Assembly (NCBI GenBank): GCA_011958945.1 | Contig: BLLT01000012.1 | Span: 1 to 38,332 of the forward strand | DNA: 38,332 nt | From: Lachnospiraceae bacterium | GTDB lineage: Bacteria > Bacillota > Clostridia > Lachnospirales > Lachnospiraceae | Direction: 5' to 3' | Shown: positions 7,871-17,061 of the stretch, in pieces | How positions within the stretch are numbered: the first letter of the stretch is position 1 | How the letters are laid out: each line of letters starts with the position of its first letter | Notes under the pieces: model-generated | The model's input: only the letters and a program-made list of their open reading frames with translations | Databases searched by the model: none | What the model was told of the DNA's origin: nothing | Program-made: the position numbers and the translations under genes

Positions 7871-9433
7871 ATGAATATAAAAGAAAAGGTTTTTCAATTG
7901 ATAAAATATTGTGGGGGATATGAAGGTCATTCGTTTATGATGGATGAACGGAATGAAGATAATTTTAATATTATGCTGCCACAGGAAAAGGAAATTCGAG
8001 AAAGAATTTCAGGGCTTAAGTTTATTTTACTGACGGGAGAAGCGGGGGACGGGAAAACGAGGCTGTTACGAAATTTAGAGGATGTATTAAAAAAACATGT
8101 GTTCCAAGTCTGCATGGATTTTTCAGCGATTAATGATAATGAAAAAAAAGACATGATAGAAAAAATCCAGAAATTGGAAGAGGGGAAGAACGGGGAAAAA
8201 TACATAGTAGCTGCTAATATTGGTATTTTTACGAAAATGGTTCTGCGGTATTGTCCGGGACTGCTTGAGAAGTTGAAAGCGGGAAAGGATGATATGCTAA
8301 TCGTTAATTTTGAAAGGAGGAATTTGGCAGCGGATAGGGAGCTTTTTCAAGATATTGCCGCTTCTTTTCTTGCCTTTGATAGAAGTAGCGACTGTGGGGA
8401 GACAGATTGTCCATGGAGAGGGAACTGTGTTTATAAGAAGAATTTGATTGACCTGATGGACAAGGGCATGGAAGGATTACGTGTTTTGTGCGATGCTGTT
8501 TATCTGACGGGAGGACATATTACATTTCGAGAACTTCTGTCATTGATTTCTTATATGATTACATTTGGACAAAGCTGCGAAATGCGCAAGAAGGAGCAGG
8601 CACAGGATAGGTTTCGATATTATCAGATTTTTGATATAGCGGACGATCCCAGAATGCAGAAATTTTGTTCTTTAGACCCGGCAAAGGCAAGATCTAGGAA
8701 TGTAAATGGACAGTATGCCAGCAGGGAGGAGTGCATTATAGAAAAAAGGAAAAACTTTTTTGAAAAAGAAATAGACGCGGAAGAGAGATATACGCTTTTA
8801 TATGCGGATTATTTGACGGAGTTCCATTCCGCGTTAAAGATGATTAATAGTAAACCACCCTATTTTTTTAGTACTATGGATACAAATAATAAAAATCTGC
8901 TTAAGCTAAAGCTGGGTTTGAGCAAAATTACTAGGGCGGGGAATACGAATTTGAAAATGACTGTAGCAGATACACCTAGTATATTTGATGGAAGCATCCA
9001 AACAGAATTCGATATAAGCAACAACATAGAAACCATATGGAAGCGATATGATTTAGATTTGAGAAATAGGAACAATGGTATATCTGCAGCAGGGCAGGAA
9101 AACCGTTTTTTTCTCTGCTATGTTTATTTGGAAGGAGAAGAACTGCAGGAGAAAAGTATGTTAATTGATTACCCTCTGTTCCGTTTCCTTTTGATGGCGG
9201 CAGATGACTATTATATGAACAGAAATGGTATTTCTATTGAAGAATATGCGGTGAATACCTTTTATCGTAAAGTATTGCATTCTATGCCGGATGCTTATCG
9301 GAAAGCGCATATTCGGTTTGATGAAGCTAAAAGAAAAAAATTTATGAATTTTAGTCTGGAACTGAAACAACAGAACAGTATTCTATTTGAGAGCAGTACA
9401 AAAGTGGTGATTGAAAAAGAAGCGGAGGCTTGA
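7871..9433 (+). CDS. P-loop NTPase, first gene of candidate defence operon
   Basis: A 520-residue soluble protein. Walker A is GEAGDGKT at 56-63, preceded by a hydrophobic strand (LKFILLT). A likely Walker B strand is MLIVNFE near 135-141, with an unusual Asn-Phe before the acidic residue. A three-Cys motif at C175, C180 and C186 (CGETDCPWRGNC) looks like a small zinc-binding insert, a pattern I associate with DptF-like and other restriction-linked NTPases. The rest is alpha-helical and unrecognised. ATG 7871 (AGAGGA ten bases upstream) is preferred over TTG 7862. Codons are clearly more AT-rich than in clpB. It is translationally coupled to the next gene. An NTP-driven sensing or remodelling role is inferred from the P-loop only. 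Confidence 0.75.
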   Translation: MNIKEKVFQLIKYCGGYEGHSFMMDERNEDNFNIMLPQEKEIRERISGLKFILLTGEAGDGKTRLLRNLEDVLKKHVFQVCMDFSAINDNEKKDMIEKIQKLEEGKNGEKYIVAANIGIFTKMVLRYCPGLLEKLKAGKDDMLIVNFERRNLAADRELFQDIAASFLAFDRSSDCGETDCPWRGNCVYKKNLIDLMDKGMEGLRVLCDAVYLTGGHITFRELLSLISYMITFGQSCEMRKKEQAQDRFRYYQIFDIADDPRMQKFCSLDPAKARSRNVNGQYASREECIIEKRKNFFEKEIDAEERYTLLYADYLTEFHSALKMINSKPPYFFSTMDTNNKNLLKLKLGLSKITRAGNTNLKMTVADTPSIFDGSIQTEFDISNNIETIWKRYDLDLRNRNNGISAAGQENRFFLCYVYLEGEELQEKSMLIDYPLFRFLLMAADDYYMNRNGISIEEYAVNTFYRKVLHSMPDAYRKAHIRFDEAKRKKFMNFSLELKQQNSILFESSTKVVIEKEAEA

Positions 9434-9435
9434 AC

Positions 9436-10908
9436 ATGAAAAGTGAGGCATTAACAGCGCTTGTAGGTGTTTCTGCACCTGAAACGCCGAAGTACTTATT
9501 ATTAAATAATTTTCTTGCTGATTATTTTGGAGCGCGGAGCCATGAGAAAGACAACTATACATTTTCTTTTTATGAAAAAGATAAAAAAATATTAGTCTGT
9601 CAGGAAAGCAATCCTGAAATCAAGGCAGACTTGGAACGATCTTTTGATGAGTTTCTTCAGTGTTTTATGGGAAGGGATCAGTTGTCAGGGATAAGGAGCG
9701 GGAAAGATAAGATATGGATGCCTCTTTCTTTGGACATGTTGGGAAGCGCAAATGTGAATCTGCGCCATTTACTTTACTATTTAGCACTTGGCGATGGAGA
9801 ATCTTCTGAGAGAGGGCAGATACGAGAAGAACTGTATCATTATTTGTATGGGGATTCCACAGGAATCTATGGTATTGTAAGCCGGTTTTGCGGAATAAAA
9901 AAAGAAAGGCAGAACAAGGAAAAAGATCCTGGCGGATTTGAAAATTTGAGGGAAGAACCGTTTTTTAAGAAGTTGGGAAAGCAGTTCAATCAAGACTTGC
10001 ATTTCTTACTGACCCATTCTTTTTTTAGAGAACAGGATTTCTATAAGAGGCTGGATGACTTGGCAATATTGTTGACTATGTATGTAGTATTCTTTTTTAT
10101 TCGCCGGGTTATGCCAGAAGCACATGGAATGCCAGTTTTATTATGTAAAGGATCTACAGATAGCGGATTGAATGAAGGTGGTCTGCATCGTGCGTGTACG
10201 TCTAATTATCAGTCGTTTCGGGATTGCTTTTCGGATTTGCTGTCGGATTTTTATACGAAAAGGGTTATGGATCAAGAAAAGGTATTGGAAAAAGTAATTG
10301 CAGTGAGCAATCGGGAAGGTTCTATTCATGTCGGAGAGTTGCTGTTAAAAGAATATTTGAATAAGGTTTTTGATGCGAATTATCGGAATGACGAAAGGCT
10401 GAATTCTAAGGCAGAGGATGTTTTTCATTTGAAAGCAGGAGAAACCAATCAATTGTCTCCGGAAGAATTTGTTGATTATTATATGCAGTTGACAGGAAAA
10501 ATATCAGGAACAAATCAGAAAAGGATTTTTAGCGTATTACAGAGCAGTGGCAAGGAAATTGGGCTTGTATATCCGGCAACTCGGTCCAAATTTAAGTATT
10601 TTGCTTTGTCTGGAGGACTAACTGTTTTTTTGGTAAGGCTATACTTGGCTAAAAAGGATTTATCTTACGCTTTTGTGGATGATTTCATTAAATATTTGGA
10701 AGCAGATTATGGAATTTATATTCGGAAATGCAGTAAAACGGAGAGATTAGTTTCAAAATATAAAATCCGCGTGACACAGCAGGAATTTAGCAGGAATGAG
10801 CAAGCCTTTTTGGAAACGCTGGATCAGGTTAATTGTCTTATACGGTTATCGGATAGTGGCTATATTGTCACTTTGCCTGAAAAAAAAGGAGAATTTAGAT
10901 TGCTATGA
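9436..10908 (+). CDS. Unrecognised 490-residue protein of the defence-like operon (DptG-like layout)
   Basis: The start is ATG 9436, seven bases after GGAGG and two bases past the stop of the NTPase gene. The protein is soluble and mostly helical, with one hydrophobic stretch at about 208-222 (LAILLTMYVVFFFIRR) that could be a buried helix. No nucleotide-binding or nuclease motif is visible. The C-terminal third is rich in helix-turn patterns (YFALSGGLTVFLVRL, FVDDFIKYLEADYGIYI) and resembles winged-helix C-termini that I associate with DptG-type restriction proteins. That resemblance is from memory and weak. It overlaps the following gene by four bases. Confidence 0.7.
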   Translation: MKSEALTALVGVSAPETPKYLLLNNFLADYFGARSHEKDNYTFSFYEKDKKILVCQESNPEIKADLERSFDEFLQCFMGRDQLSGIRSGKDKIWMPLSLDMLGSANVNLRHLLYYLALGDGESSERGQIREELYHYLYGDSTGIYGIVSRFCGIKKERQNKEKDPGGFENLREEPFFKKLGKQFNQDLHFLLTHSFFREQDFYKRLDDLAILLTMYVVFFFIRRVMPEAHGMPVLLCKGSTDSGLNEGGLHRACTSNYQSFRDCFSDLLSDFYTKRVMDQEKVLEKVIAVSNREGSIHVGELLLKEYLNKVFDANYRNDERLNSKAEDVFHLKAGETNQLSPEEFVDYYMQLTGKISGTNQKRIFSVLQSSGKEIGLVYPATRSKFKYFALSGGLTVFLVRLYLAKKDLSYAFVDDFIKYLEADYGIYIRKCSKTERLVSKYKIRVTQQEFSRNEQAFLETLDQVNCLIRLSDSGYIVTLPEKKGEFRLL

Positions 10909-13826
10909 AAGAAGAGAAAGAAAAGAAAATATTTCAATTGACAGCAAAATATTTGGCGGAATATATTCAAGCTTTGACGGATGGAAAAGAAGAAGTATTT
11001 TTAGCAGTTACAAATATTAATGTTAAAATACTGCCGGATGAGTATCTGTTGCCAGTAGAAGGGTGTCAGATCATCAGGGTAGAACAGGAGGACTATGCAG
11101 ATGCTGTGCGGTATCGAAATGATGAGGCGGTAAAGAAACTGGTATTGCTTTGTTCGGATTCTATAAGGAAGATCGATTCACTGAAAGATTTTATTGAATA
11201 TCCAATGGTACCTGATGACAGAGAACTTTTATGGAAATTGTTATATCAGGCGTTTGAAATAACTGCTACAGATGGAACCATAGAAGAGTATGTGTACACT
11301 TTGGTGCAAAGCATACCAATAGAAATAGGTGAATTAATGGAGTATCTAGCAGATTGTCTTTCACAAGAAGAAGACAGAAAGTTTTCCAGAAGGAAGATTA
11401 ATGATAATGTGAATCGTTTGGGCATTTGGAGGACAAAAGGAGATGGGCTGGACAAAAGGAGGCTAAAACGGCAAATTCAGTATTCAAAACCAGATATAGT
11501 ACGCCAAAGGCTGGAAAAGGCTTTGGGAGACGAAAATATGCAGGAGGGCCTGCGGAAAAAGATTATCTCTGCATTGGGAAAGGATAAATTGGAGAAATTT
11601 ATCAAAGAATCGGAATTTGATCAGGTAGAGGATTATTTTCGGTATAAAAAGGCAGTGAAAAAACAGAAGAAAGAACCCGAACAGGAAGAACATATTTATG
11701 ATTATTCTTATGATATGTGTTTGAAAGAAGAAGGGTGGGATGTTGCTGCTGCAGAAGAGGAAATCAAGGCCGGATGGGAGGATTCCCAGGAAGAATCTGA
11801 CGGAAAAGAGGGTTCGTTTGCAAAGGCCAGGAAGTTGTTTGTAATAGGGGAAGAAGAGTTAGATGAGTGCAGAAAAGAACTGGATAATTTGTTTGAATTG
11901 GTGGAGGAATATGGAATTCTAAAAGAAAAGAAGGAAAAGTGGAAAGCATATTTGACAGAGTTTTGCTCTGCATTTGACGAGGCGGTGGAAAGGGGGGATT
12001 TTCAGAAGATTACCCCTGTGATGCTCGCTGAGTATTGCAAAAATCAGAAAAGGTTGATATCTGCATATTTTTCGATGTTGGGATGGCTATTGATGGATGA
12101 AGCAATGAATCATTTGGCTGAAAATACAGAAATTGTTGAAGCATTCCAGACATTGTTTTGCAAGGAAGATAAGAGTCGGATAGAGATGCCTTTTTATCAT
12201 CCGGTTGTAGGTTTGTATTTCCTTCGGTTAAAAAGGTTGTATGAAACGGCTTGTCAGGAGGCGGAAGGTTTAGAAATTATATCGCCTATTCCTTCCTTTA
12301 TGGTGGAGCAGGAAAAACTTTGGTTTCCGGTTCGATTTTTACAGAAGGGACATAAACTGTATCAGCTGGATTATACAAGTGTTCGCAAACCAGGGAAGAT
12401 TATATTTTATGAGAAGGAAAGCAGGGGCGCTAATTCACCGGTGAATTTCCGATTATTAAACAGTGTGATTGAAGAATATATTATCAGGAACCCGTATTTG
12501 GGAATGCTATTAGTCACTATAGTGGATTTAGATGATTTCCAAGGCTTGCCTTTTTTGCTCCGCAGATTGAGAAAACTGGTGAATGGCCGAAACTGCCTTT
12601 TGAGCAGGATTACCATCCAAGTAGTCAGTGCAAGAGAAAGGGAACTGAAACGGGAACTGGAAAGACTATATAATATGGGAATGGGAGATCCGAGCATTTA
12701 TTTTCAATTTATCAAAGGGAAATATGCAAGAGGCGGAAATGAACTGGAAATTGCGGATTTGCTGGAGAACTGTGATTTGCTCTTTTTTGCGGATACGGAT
12801 GTTATCTACAATTCTGGTAAAATGGTTCGGTACACACAAGAGCCGAATGAGGTAAAGAAAAAGCTGGGAAGATTTCATTTGGAGGAACAAATGGATTTCC
12901 TGCAGGCTGGTAAGAACTATATAGAACTTTTATGGGATACTTTGCAACGCATCCAGAATGGGGGAGGCGTGGTTTTATCTAAATGGAACAGTCAGGAATT
13001 AAATATACGCAAGTTGAAAGAAATAAGTATCAAGGTGCAAAACGATGCACATTTTGAGGCAGTTATAATCAGCGCGAATTCGCATTTGCTCCGGCATATT
13101 TATCGGGAAGAGAACTATCAAATCAGGAAAAGCCGGATAAGTGGAAGTGAAAGCCTTTTGCTCATGCTATCACAGAAAAATAAGAAGCAGAAATTGAAGA
13201 AAGAGGGGAGGGAAGAGGCAGAAATTTCTTTAAGTGGGATTTTGGATGAATTGGCTGGGGAGGAAGACTTTTGTAAACAACTGTTAGAGTCAGAAGGTTT
13301 GCAAGAAATATTTATACAAGCTATTTATACAGATGGAAGACTGTGTTTCCGGTTTGTGGTGGAAACAAAGGATAAAGAAACAGCGGAAGAAGAAAAAGAA
13401 AAATATCAGCAATTTGCAGAGGAATTAGTGAAAAAAGCTTTTAGTGGATGCAGCTATATGCTGGTAAAGTTTCGAGAAATGCTGATAAATGAATTTTATG
13501 GGAAAACAGAAAATTATCCTTTGGCACTAGCCCTTTATCAGCTTGGTTGGGGCAAGGGGGATACCCCTGAAACGATAATACAAATACAGGAAGCAGGGGA
13601 AAGGGAACATTCCCGCTACCAAGCGACAGATATCATGGAATTAATAGATATGCTGGAATTTTTCGAAGAGGTAATAGAAGTGGATGAAAGTTCCATAACA
13701 AGGTTTATGGAATACTATAGAGAGGAAATGTTGCAGCATGTTTTATCTGTGGCAGAAAAAGAGGGATTTTTAGACGAAAAGATAAAAAGGAATATGAAAA
13801 TTGTGTACGAAAGGATAAAAAGTTGA
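10905..13826 (+). CDS. Unrecognised 973-residue protein of the defence-like operon
   Basis: It starts in an ATGA overlap with the previous stop, with GGAG upstream. It is a large, charged, soluble protein. Residues about 240-300 are very acidic and low in complexity, and about 300-345 look like coiled coil. A mixed alpha/beta core around 520-770 contains MLLVTIVDLDDFQGLPFLL, LLENCDLLFFADTD and VVLSKWNSQEL. No Walker A motif is visible anywhere, nor an obvious nuclease, helicase or methylase signature. Its place third after the NTPase and the 490-residue protein, and its size, recall the non-motor half of DptH-type proteins, but this is a guess. It is probably the scaffold or recognition subunit. 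Confidence 0.7.
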   Translation: MKEEKEKKIFQLTAKYLAEYIQALTDGKEEVFLAVTNINVKILPDEYLLPVEGCQIIRVEQEDYADAVRYRNDEAVKKLVLLCSDSIRKIDSLKDFIEYPMVPDDRELLWKLLYQAFEITATDGTIEEYVYTLVQSIPIEIGELMEYLADCLSQEEDRKFSRRKINDNVNRLGIWRTKGDGLDKRRLKRQIQYSKPDIVRQRLEKALGDENMQEGLRKKIISALGKDKLEKFIKESEFDQVEDYFRYKKAVKKQKKEPEQEEHIYDYSYDMCLKEEGWDVAAAEEEIKAGWEDSQEESDGKEGSFAKARKLFVIGEEELDECRKELDNLFELVEEYGILKEKKEKWKAYLTEFCSAFDEAVERGDFQKITPVMLAEYCKNQKRLISAYFSMLGWLLMDEAMNHLAENTEIVEAFQTLFCKEDKSRIEMPFYHPVVGLYFLRLKRLYETACQEAEGLEIISPIPSFMVEQEKLWFPVRFLQKGHKLYQLDYTSVRKPGKIIFYEKESRGANSPVNFRLLNSVIEEYIIRNPYLGMLLVTIVDLDDFQGLPFLLRRLRKLVNGRNCLLSRITIQVVSARERELKRELERLYNMGMGDPSIYFQFIKGKYARGGNELEIADLLENCDLLFFADTDVIYNSGKMVRYTQEPNEVKKKLGRFHLEEQMDFLQAGKNYIELLWDTLQRIQNGGGVVLSKWNSQELNIRKLKEISIKVQNDAHFEAVIISANSHLLRHIYREENYQIRKSRISGSESLLLMLSQKNKKQKLKKEGREEAEISLSGILDELAGEEDFCKQLLESEGLQEIFIQAIYTDGRLCFRFVVETKDKETAEEEKEKYQQFAEELVKKAFSGCSYMLVKFREMLINEFYGKTENYPLALALYQLGWGKGDTPETIIQIQEAGEREHSRYQATDIMELIDMLEFFEEVIEVDESSITRFMEYYREEMLQHVLSVAEKEGFLDEKIKRNMKIVYERIKS

Positions 13827-13827
13827 A

Positions 13828-14730
13828 ATGACAGGGGAAAAGAAAGATAATAAGATTGTTATGGTGAATTCATTTAAGGGAGGTGCTGGCAAGACAACGG
13901 CGGCGCTTTGCAGATGCGTATCTGAATATAAGGAGAAAACATACCAAAATATATATTATGTAGATTTGGATATACTGGGAACAGGAGTGGAGTATATTCT
14001 GTCATTAAAAGAACAAACCTCATATTATAATGATGTGGACAATGGTAAAAGGAATAAATTACAGAACAAAGTACAAGAGATTATGAGGAGTGGTGGGAAC
14101 TGTTTATATGCAGCGGTTTTGAATCCGCTATCCAGAATGAAGGAAGCTTATGGAGGACAGGACAGACTCCGTTCTCATCCGGATGTAGAGAGGGGTGTGT
14201 TCCGTAAGAAAGTAAAAGAACTGCTTAATCAGATGTTAAATACAAAGGGGAAAAATTTAATTGTGCTGGATTGCGCGCCAGGAATTTCCTATACAGAAGA
14301 GTGTATTTTGGCAGATATATATGAGATGAGAGACAATGCAAAAAAGAATGTGGATGTGGAGGAAATTTATGTGACTACGCCAGATGCTTCCCACATTAAA
14401 AAGACAACGAGCAATCTGAATGCATATAGCGCATATTTAAAGGAGCAAAAGCGGGTGGTAACATTACTGGTTAATGATTTATATGATTGTGAAGGGATGG
14501 ATAGAAGGGGAAAAGAAGAAAATGATGATCGTTTTCTTTTTAACAAAGAAGAAATTATAAAGGATATGGAAAACCTTTTCGACCTTCCTTCATTGAACAT
14601 ATTGTATCTGCCATATAAAGAGGATTTATTGAAGAAAAACATTATAAAAAATGAATCAAAATTAGTGAATAGGCCTGATGACTATAATGTTTGGCCAATG
14701 GCATATAAAGTGGAAGAGAAGAACAACTGA
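13828..14730 (+). CDS. ParA/MinD-family ATPase in the defence-like operon
   Basis: A 300-residue protein with the deviant Walker A of the ParA/MinD/Mrp group, SFKGGAGKTT, in which K17 is the signature lysine and K22 the P-loop lysine. Switch I/A-prime is YYVDLDILGTG (about 42-52). Walker B is LIVLDCAPGIS with D148, where the usual pattern is DxxP/DxAP. Members dimerise as ATP sandwiches and bind DNA, membranes or partner proteins. There is no ParB partner or plasmid feature nearby, so partition is unlikely. It begins one base after the 973-residue gene's stop, so it is coupled. It may be a switch ATPase for the complex. Family assignment is firm; role is inference. Confidence 0.88.
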   Translation: MTGEKKDNKIVMVNSFKGGAGKTTAALCRCVSEYKEKTYQNIYYVDLDILGTGVEYILSLKEQTSYYNDVDNGKRNKLQNKVQEIMRSGGNCLYAAVLNPLSRMKEAYGGQDRLRSHPDVERGVFRKKVKELLNQMLNTKGKNLIVLDCAPGISYTEECILADIYEMRDNAKKNVDVEEIYVTTPDASHIKKTTSNLNAYSAYLKEQKRVVTLLVNDLYDCEGMDRRGKEENDDRFLFNKEEIIKDMENLFDLPSLNILYLPYKEDLLKKNIIKNESKLVNRPDDYNVWPMAYKVEEKNN

Positions 14731-14741
14731 AAGGGGAATTC

Positions 14742-16352
14742 ATGAAAAAAAAGAAAAGTGTTCAAATCATAAATGATGAAAAAATGTATGATTATTTTCA
14801 TGGTTTGCTGGAAGGTGAACTAGATTTTTTAAGACCGGAAAAAAAGGATATAAAAAAAGGAGGAGCATGGCAGAAGAGCATCACTTCATATAATTTTGAA
14901 CAAATTTATGAAACAAGAAATGCGATATACTCAGAGGATGAGGTCTGTAATGAACTTTGCATGATGGATGATATTCTCCATATTTTTCAAGAATATTTTC
15001 GTATTCCGGGGATTGACCGTTTGTTGGTGAATAATTATGGGGTTTTAGAAAATGATATTTTCTTGGAATTTGATGGAGAAAGCGGGGTTCCAAAGAGGAT
15101 AAGGGAACATTATAAGCACCAGTACCGTAATGTATATCTGGGTTCGGTTTTGTTATTGCAATATGGTTTTTTGGATGCCATGACAGAGTGCATTCTAAAA
15201 TCGAATACTATAGTTTCCAGCTATATAAAGGCACAAACGGAAGAAAATGAAAAGACTATAAGGAGACTTTTATACCAAGGCTATTTTGTCAGTGCCATGT
15301 TTCACGATATCGGATATCCCTTGGATTTTTTTATGCGAAAAGTGAAACAAATTCATAAATACGCACCTTTTTATAAAATTATTTCATCGAATATTAAAGA
15401 AGAATTTACGGAACTACGAGCTTCTTTGGCAGAAAGTCTATTATTTGAGTTAATTCGGGAGGAAGAGATAGAAAAAAAGTATAACCGGAATGATCATGGA
15501 TGCTTATCAGCTCTCAGCTTTTTGCTGAATTTTTATTCTTCCGGAAGTATTTTTTCATTGAATAATGAGGAGCGTTGCATGGTAGAAGTGGCGGCTTTGG
15601 CGATCTACAAACATACTGATATTTTGAAAAATGACTATATGATATTTGAAGAGGATCCTTTATCTTATCTGGTACGTTTGTGTGATGATTTGCAGGAATG
15701 GGAAAGGTTTCTCCTGCTGATTAATGAAAAACATAATTATTTAAAATGTACAGAATGTGGTAGCATCATACATTCGGAGGGGCGTATTTATAAGTGTAGT
15801 TGCGGTGCAAAATATGAAAAAATTACGGATATAGAGAATAAAAAGGTGAATTACATTAGTTTGTGTAATCATTTACAGCTGGATTTTAATGAGGAAGAGG
15901 AAGAACTGGAGATTTATTTGGAGTTTGATTATTATAAACAAATAGAAATTTTATTGGATGATTATAGTGCAGTAATAAAGCGGAAAAAAGATCTTGATAC
16001 AGTAAAAAATTATCTTGAATTTCAGAAATTTATGCCAAAAATAAAGTTACGAGAAAATTTATCCAATAATCCGATTGACTTAATTTACGATTTTTTAGAG
16101 CAGGAAGGGATTTCGCTGGAACAACTAAAAAAAGAAGAAACATCTTGGAATAATGATGGAAAAAAGAAAATGTCAGAATTTCTGGAAACGCTGGAAAAAT
16201 ATAGAGAAAAAGGAGAAAGGGAAAAAGAATTTGGAAAGAAATTGGAGGGCAATGTATTTGATTTTGGAGAAAATGTGGAGAAATTTGTAGAAAAATATTT
16301 GGGGCAGATACATTCGATAATCAAACAGAGAAGTGAGGCCGAAGTAAGATAA
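14742..16352 (+). CDS. HD-domain protein with internal zinc ribbon, last gene of defence-like operon
   Basis: A 536-residue protein with an HD phosphohydrolase-like core: H123/H126 (HYKHQYRN), H188-D189 (FHDIGYP), D251-H252 (NDHGCLSAL), H291 (IYKHTD) and D315/D316 (LCDDLQEW). This set gives the metal-binding histidines and aspartates expected for a nucleotide or nucleic-acid hydrolase. A CxxC...CxC zinc ribbon follows at C336, C339, C352 and C354. The C-terminal 130 residues are highly charged and helical. AAGGGGA lies seven bases before the ATG. As last gene after NTPase and ParA-like partners, it is the natural effector candidate. Substrate is unknown. It is not a standard dGTPase. Confidence 0.78.
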   Translation: MKKKKSVQIINDEKMYDYFHGLLEGELDFLRPEKKDIKKGGAWQKSITSYNFEQIYETRNAIYSEDEVCNELCMMDDILHIFQEYFRIPGIDRLLVNNYGVLENDIFLEFDGESGVPKRIREHYKHQYRNVYLGSVLLLQYGFLDAMTECILKSNTIVSSYIKAQTEENEKTIRRLLYQGYFVSAMFHDIGYPLDFFMRKVKQIHKYAPFYKIISSNIKEEFTELRASLAESLLFELIREEEIEKKYNRNDHGCLSALSFLLNFYSSGSIFSLNNEERCMVEVAALAIYKHTDILKNDYMIFEEDPLSYLVRLCDDLQEWERFLLLINEKHNYLKCTECGSIIHSEGRIYKCSCGAKYEKITDIENKKVNYISLCNHLQLDFNEEEEELEIYLEFDYYKQIEILLDDYSAVIKRKKDLDTVKNYLEFQKFMPKIKLRENLSNNPIDLIYDFLEQEGISLEQLKKEETSWNNDGKKKMSEFLETLEKYREKGEREKEFGKKLEGNVFDFGENVEKFVEKYLGQIHSIIKQRSEAEVR

Positions 16353-16369
16353 AAATGAGTAAGGAAAGT

Positions 16370-16428
16370 TATAATACCTTAAAAGGTTATTATCTATATT
16401 TAGAAAAGCCAGAGGTCAACATCTGGCT
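16370..16428 (+). terminator. Possible weak terminator hairpins after the five-gene operon
   Basis: Two hairpins occur shortly after the operon: a near-palindrome ATAATACCTT...AAGGTTATTAT (16370-16392) and AGCCAGA...TCTGGCT (16407-16428). Neither is followed by a strong T-run, so termination is uncertain. Confidence 0.3.
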
Positions 16429-16689
16429 GTAGACTACCCACCATATTGTGCCGAAACTGGCTGGTGGGAGAAGTTTTAAATATTATATGTTGATATAGGA
16501 TAGATATTACAATGTAACTTCCAAAAATGGAAGAACATTTTTCATGGTCAAACTGAAAGTGCGGGCAATGGCATCTTTGATAGACTGATCGGAAATAGAA
16601 TATAAAAATGAGATATTGGATATGGTAAACAAATCCACATAAGCCCATAAAGGAATATCCTGCTGTAATGTCATTTACCCGAAAGAGGG

Positions 16690-16958
16690 GCAATAGAAAA
16701 GGCGGCGGAGCAGTTTCATGTGAATGCAAGTTATTTAAGCAGATTATTCAAACAACAGTCCGGGGTAATTTTTCCGAATATTTTTTTAAACTGCGCATGA
16801 AAAAGGCATTGGAAAAATTAGAACATGCGGACGGGGATATGATGGTTTACCGTCTTGCCGAAATGGTAGGGTTTGCGGACTCTGACTATTTCGGAAGATG
16901 CTTCCGCAAGTATACGGGAATGTCTTTCAGCTAGTATAAAAGGCAGGTCCGACGGTAA
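16690..16958 (+). pseudogene. AraC-family regulator, C-terminal remnant
   Basis: The DNA-binding region of an AraC-type regulator is readable in two frames. From 16690 one frame encodes AAEQFHVNASYLSRLFKQQ, the first helix-turn-helix. Near 16765 the reading shifts to the frame encoding NFSEYFFKLRMKKALEKLEH, followed by LAEMVGFADSDYFGRCFRKY, the second helix-turn-helix. A TAG at 16932-16934 then interrupts the expected ending, after which YKRQVRR continues to a stop at 16956-16958. The frameshift and nonsense codon make it non-functional. The upstream part (about 16430-16690) is too eroded to read reliably. Adjacent to the IS66 remnant, it marks the edge of a variable region. Confidence 0.8.
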
Positions 16959-17061
16959 TAAATGATGCACATAAAATAATTTTAGGACCATCCATCTGGG
17001 GATGAATCAAAACGAGAAATCATAAAAAATATGATGAAAATTTTTAAAATGTAAGAGATAG

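Noticed and set aside
14742-16352. HD protein as a canonical dGTPase or (p)ppGpp hydrolase
   Set aside because: The HD spacing and the zinc ribbon differ from both families, and no synthetase or TGS domain is present.
16488-16500. GTTGATATAGG shared with about 25251
   Set aside because: An 11-base AT-rich match without flanking similarity is likely chance.
16400-16729. Minus-strand reading frame of 109 codons in the AraC debris
   Set aside because: It is antisense to the eroded AraC gene, has no ribosome site and has an unprotein-like composition.
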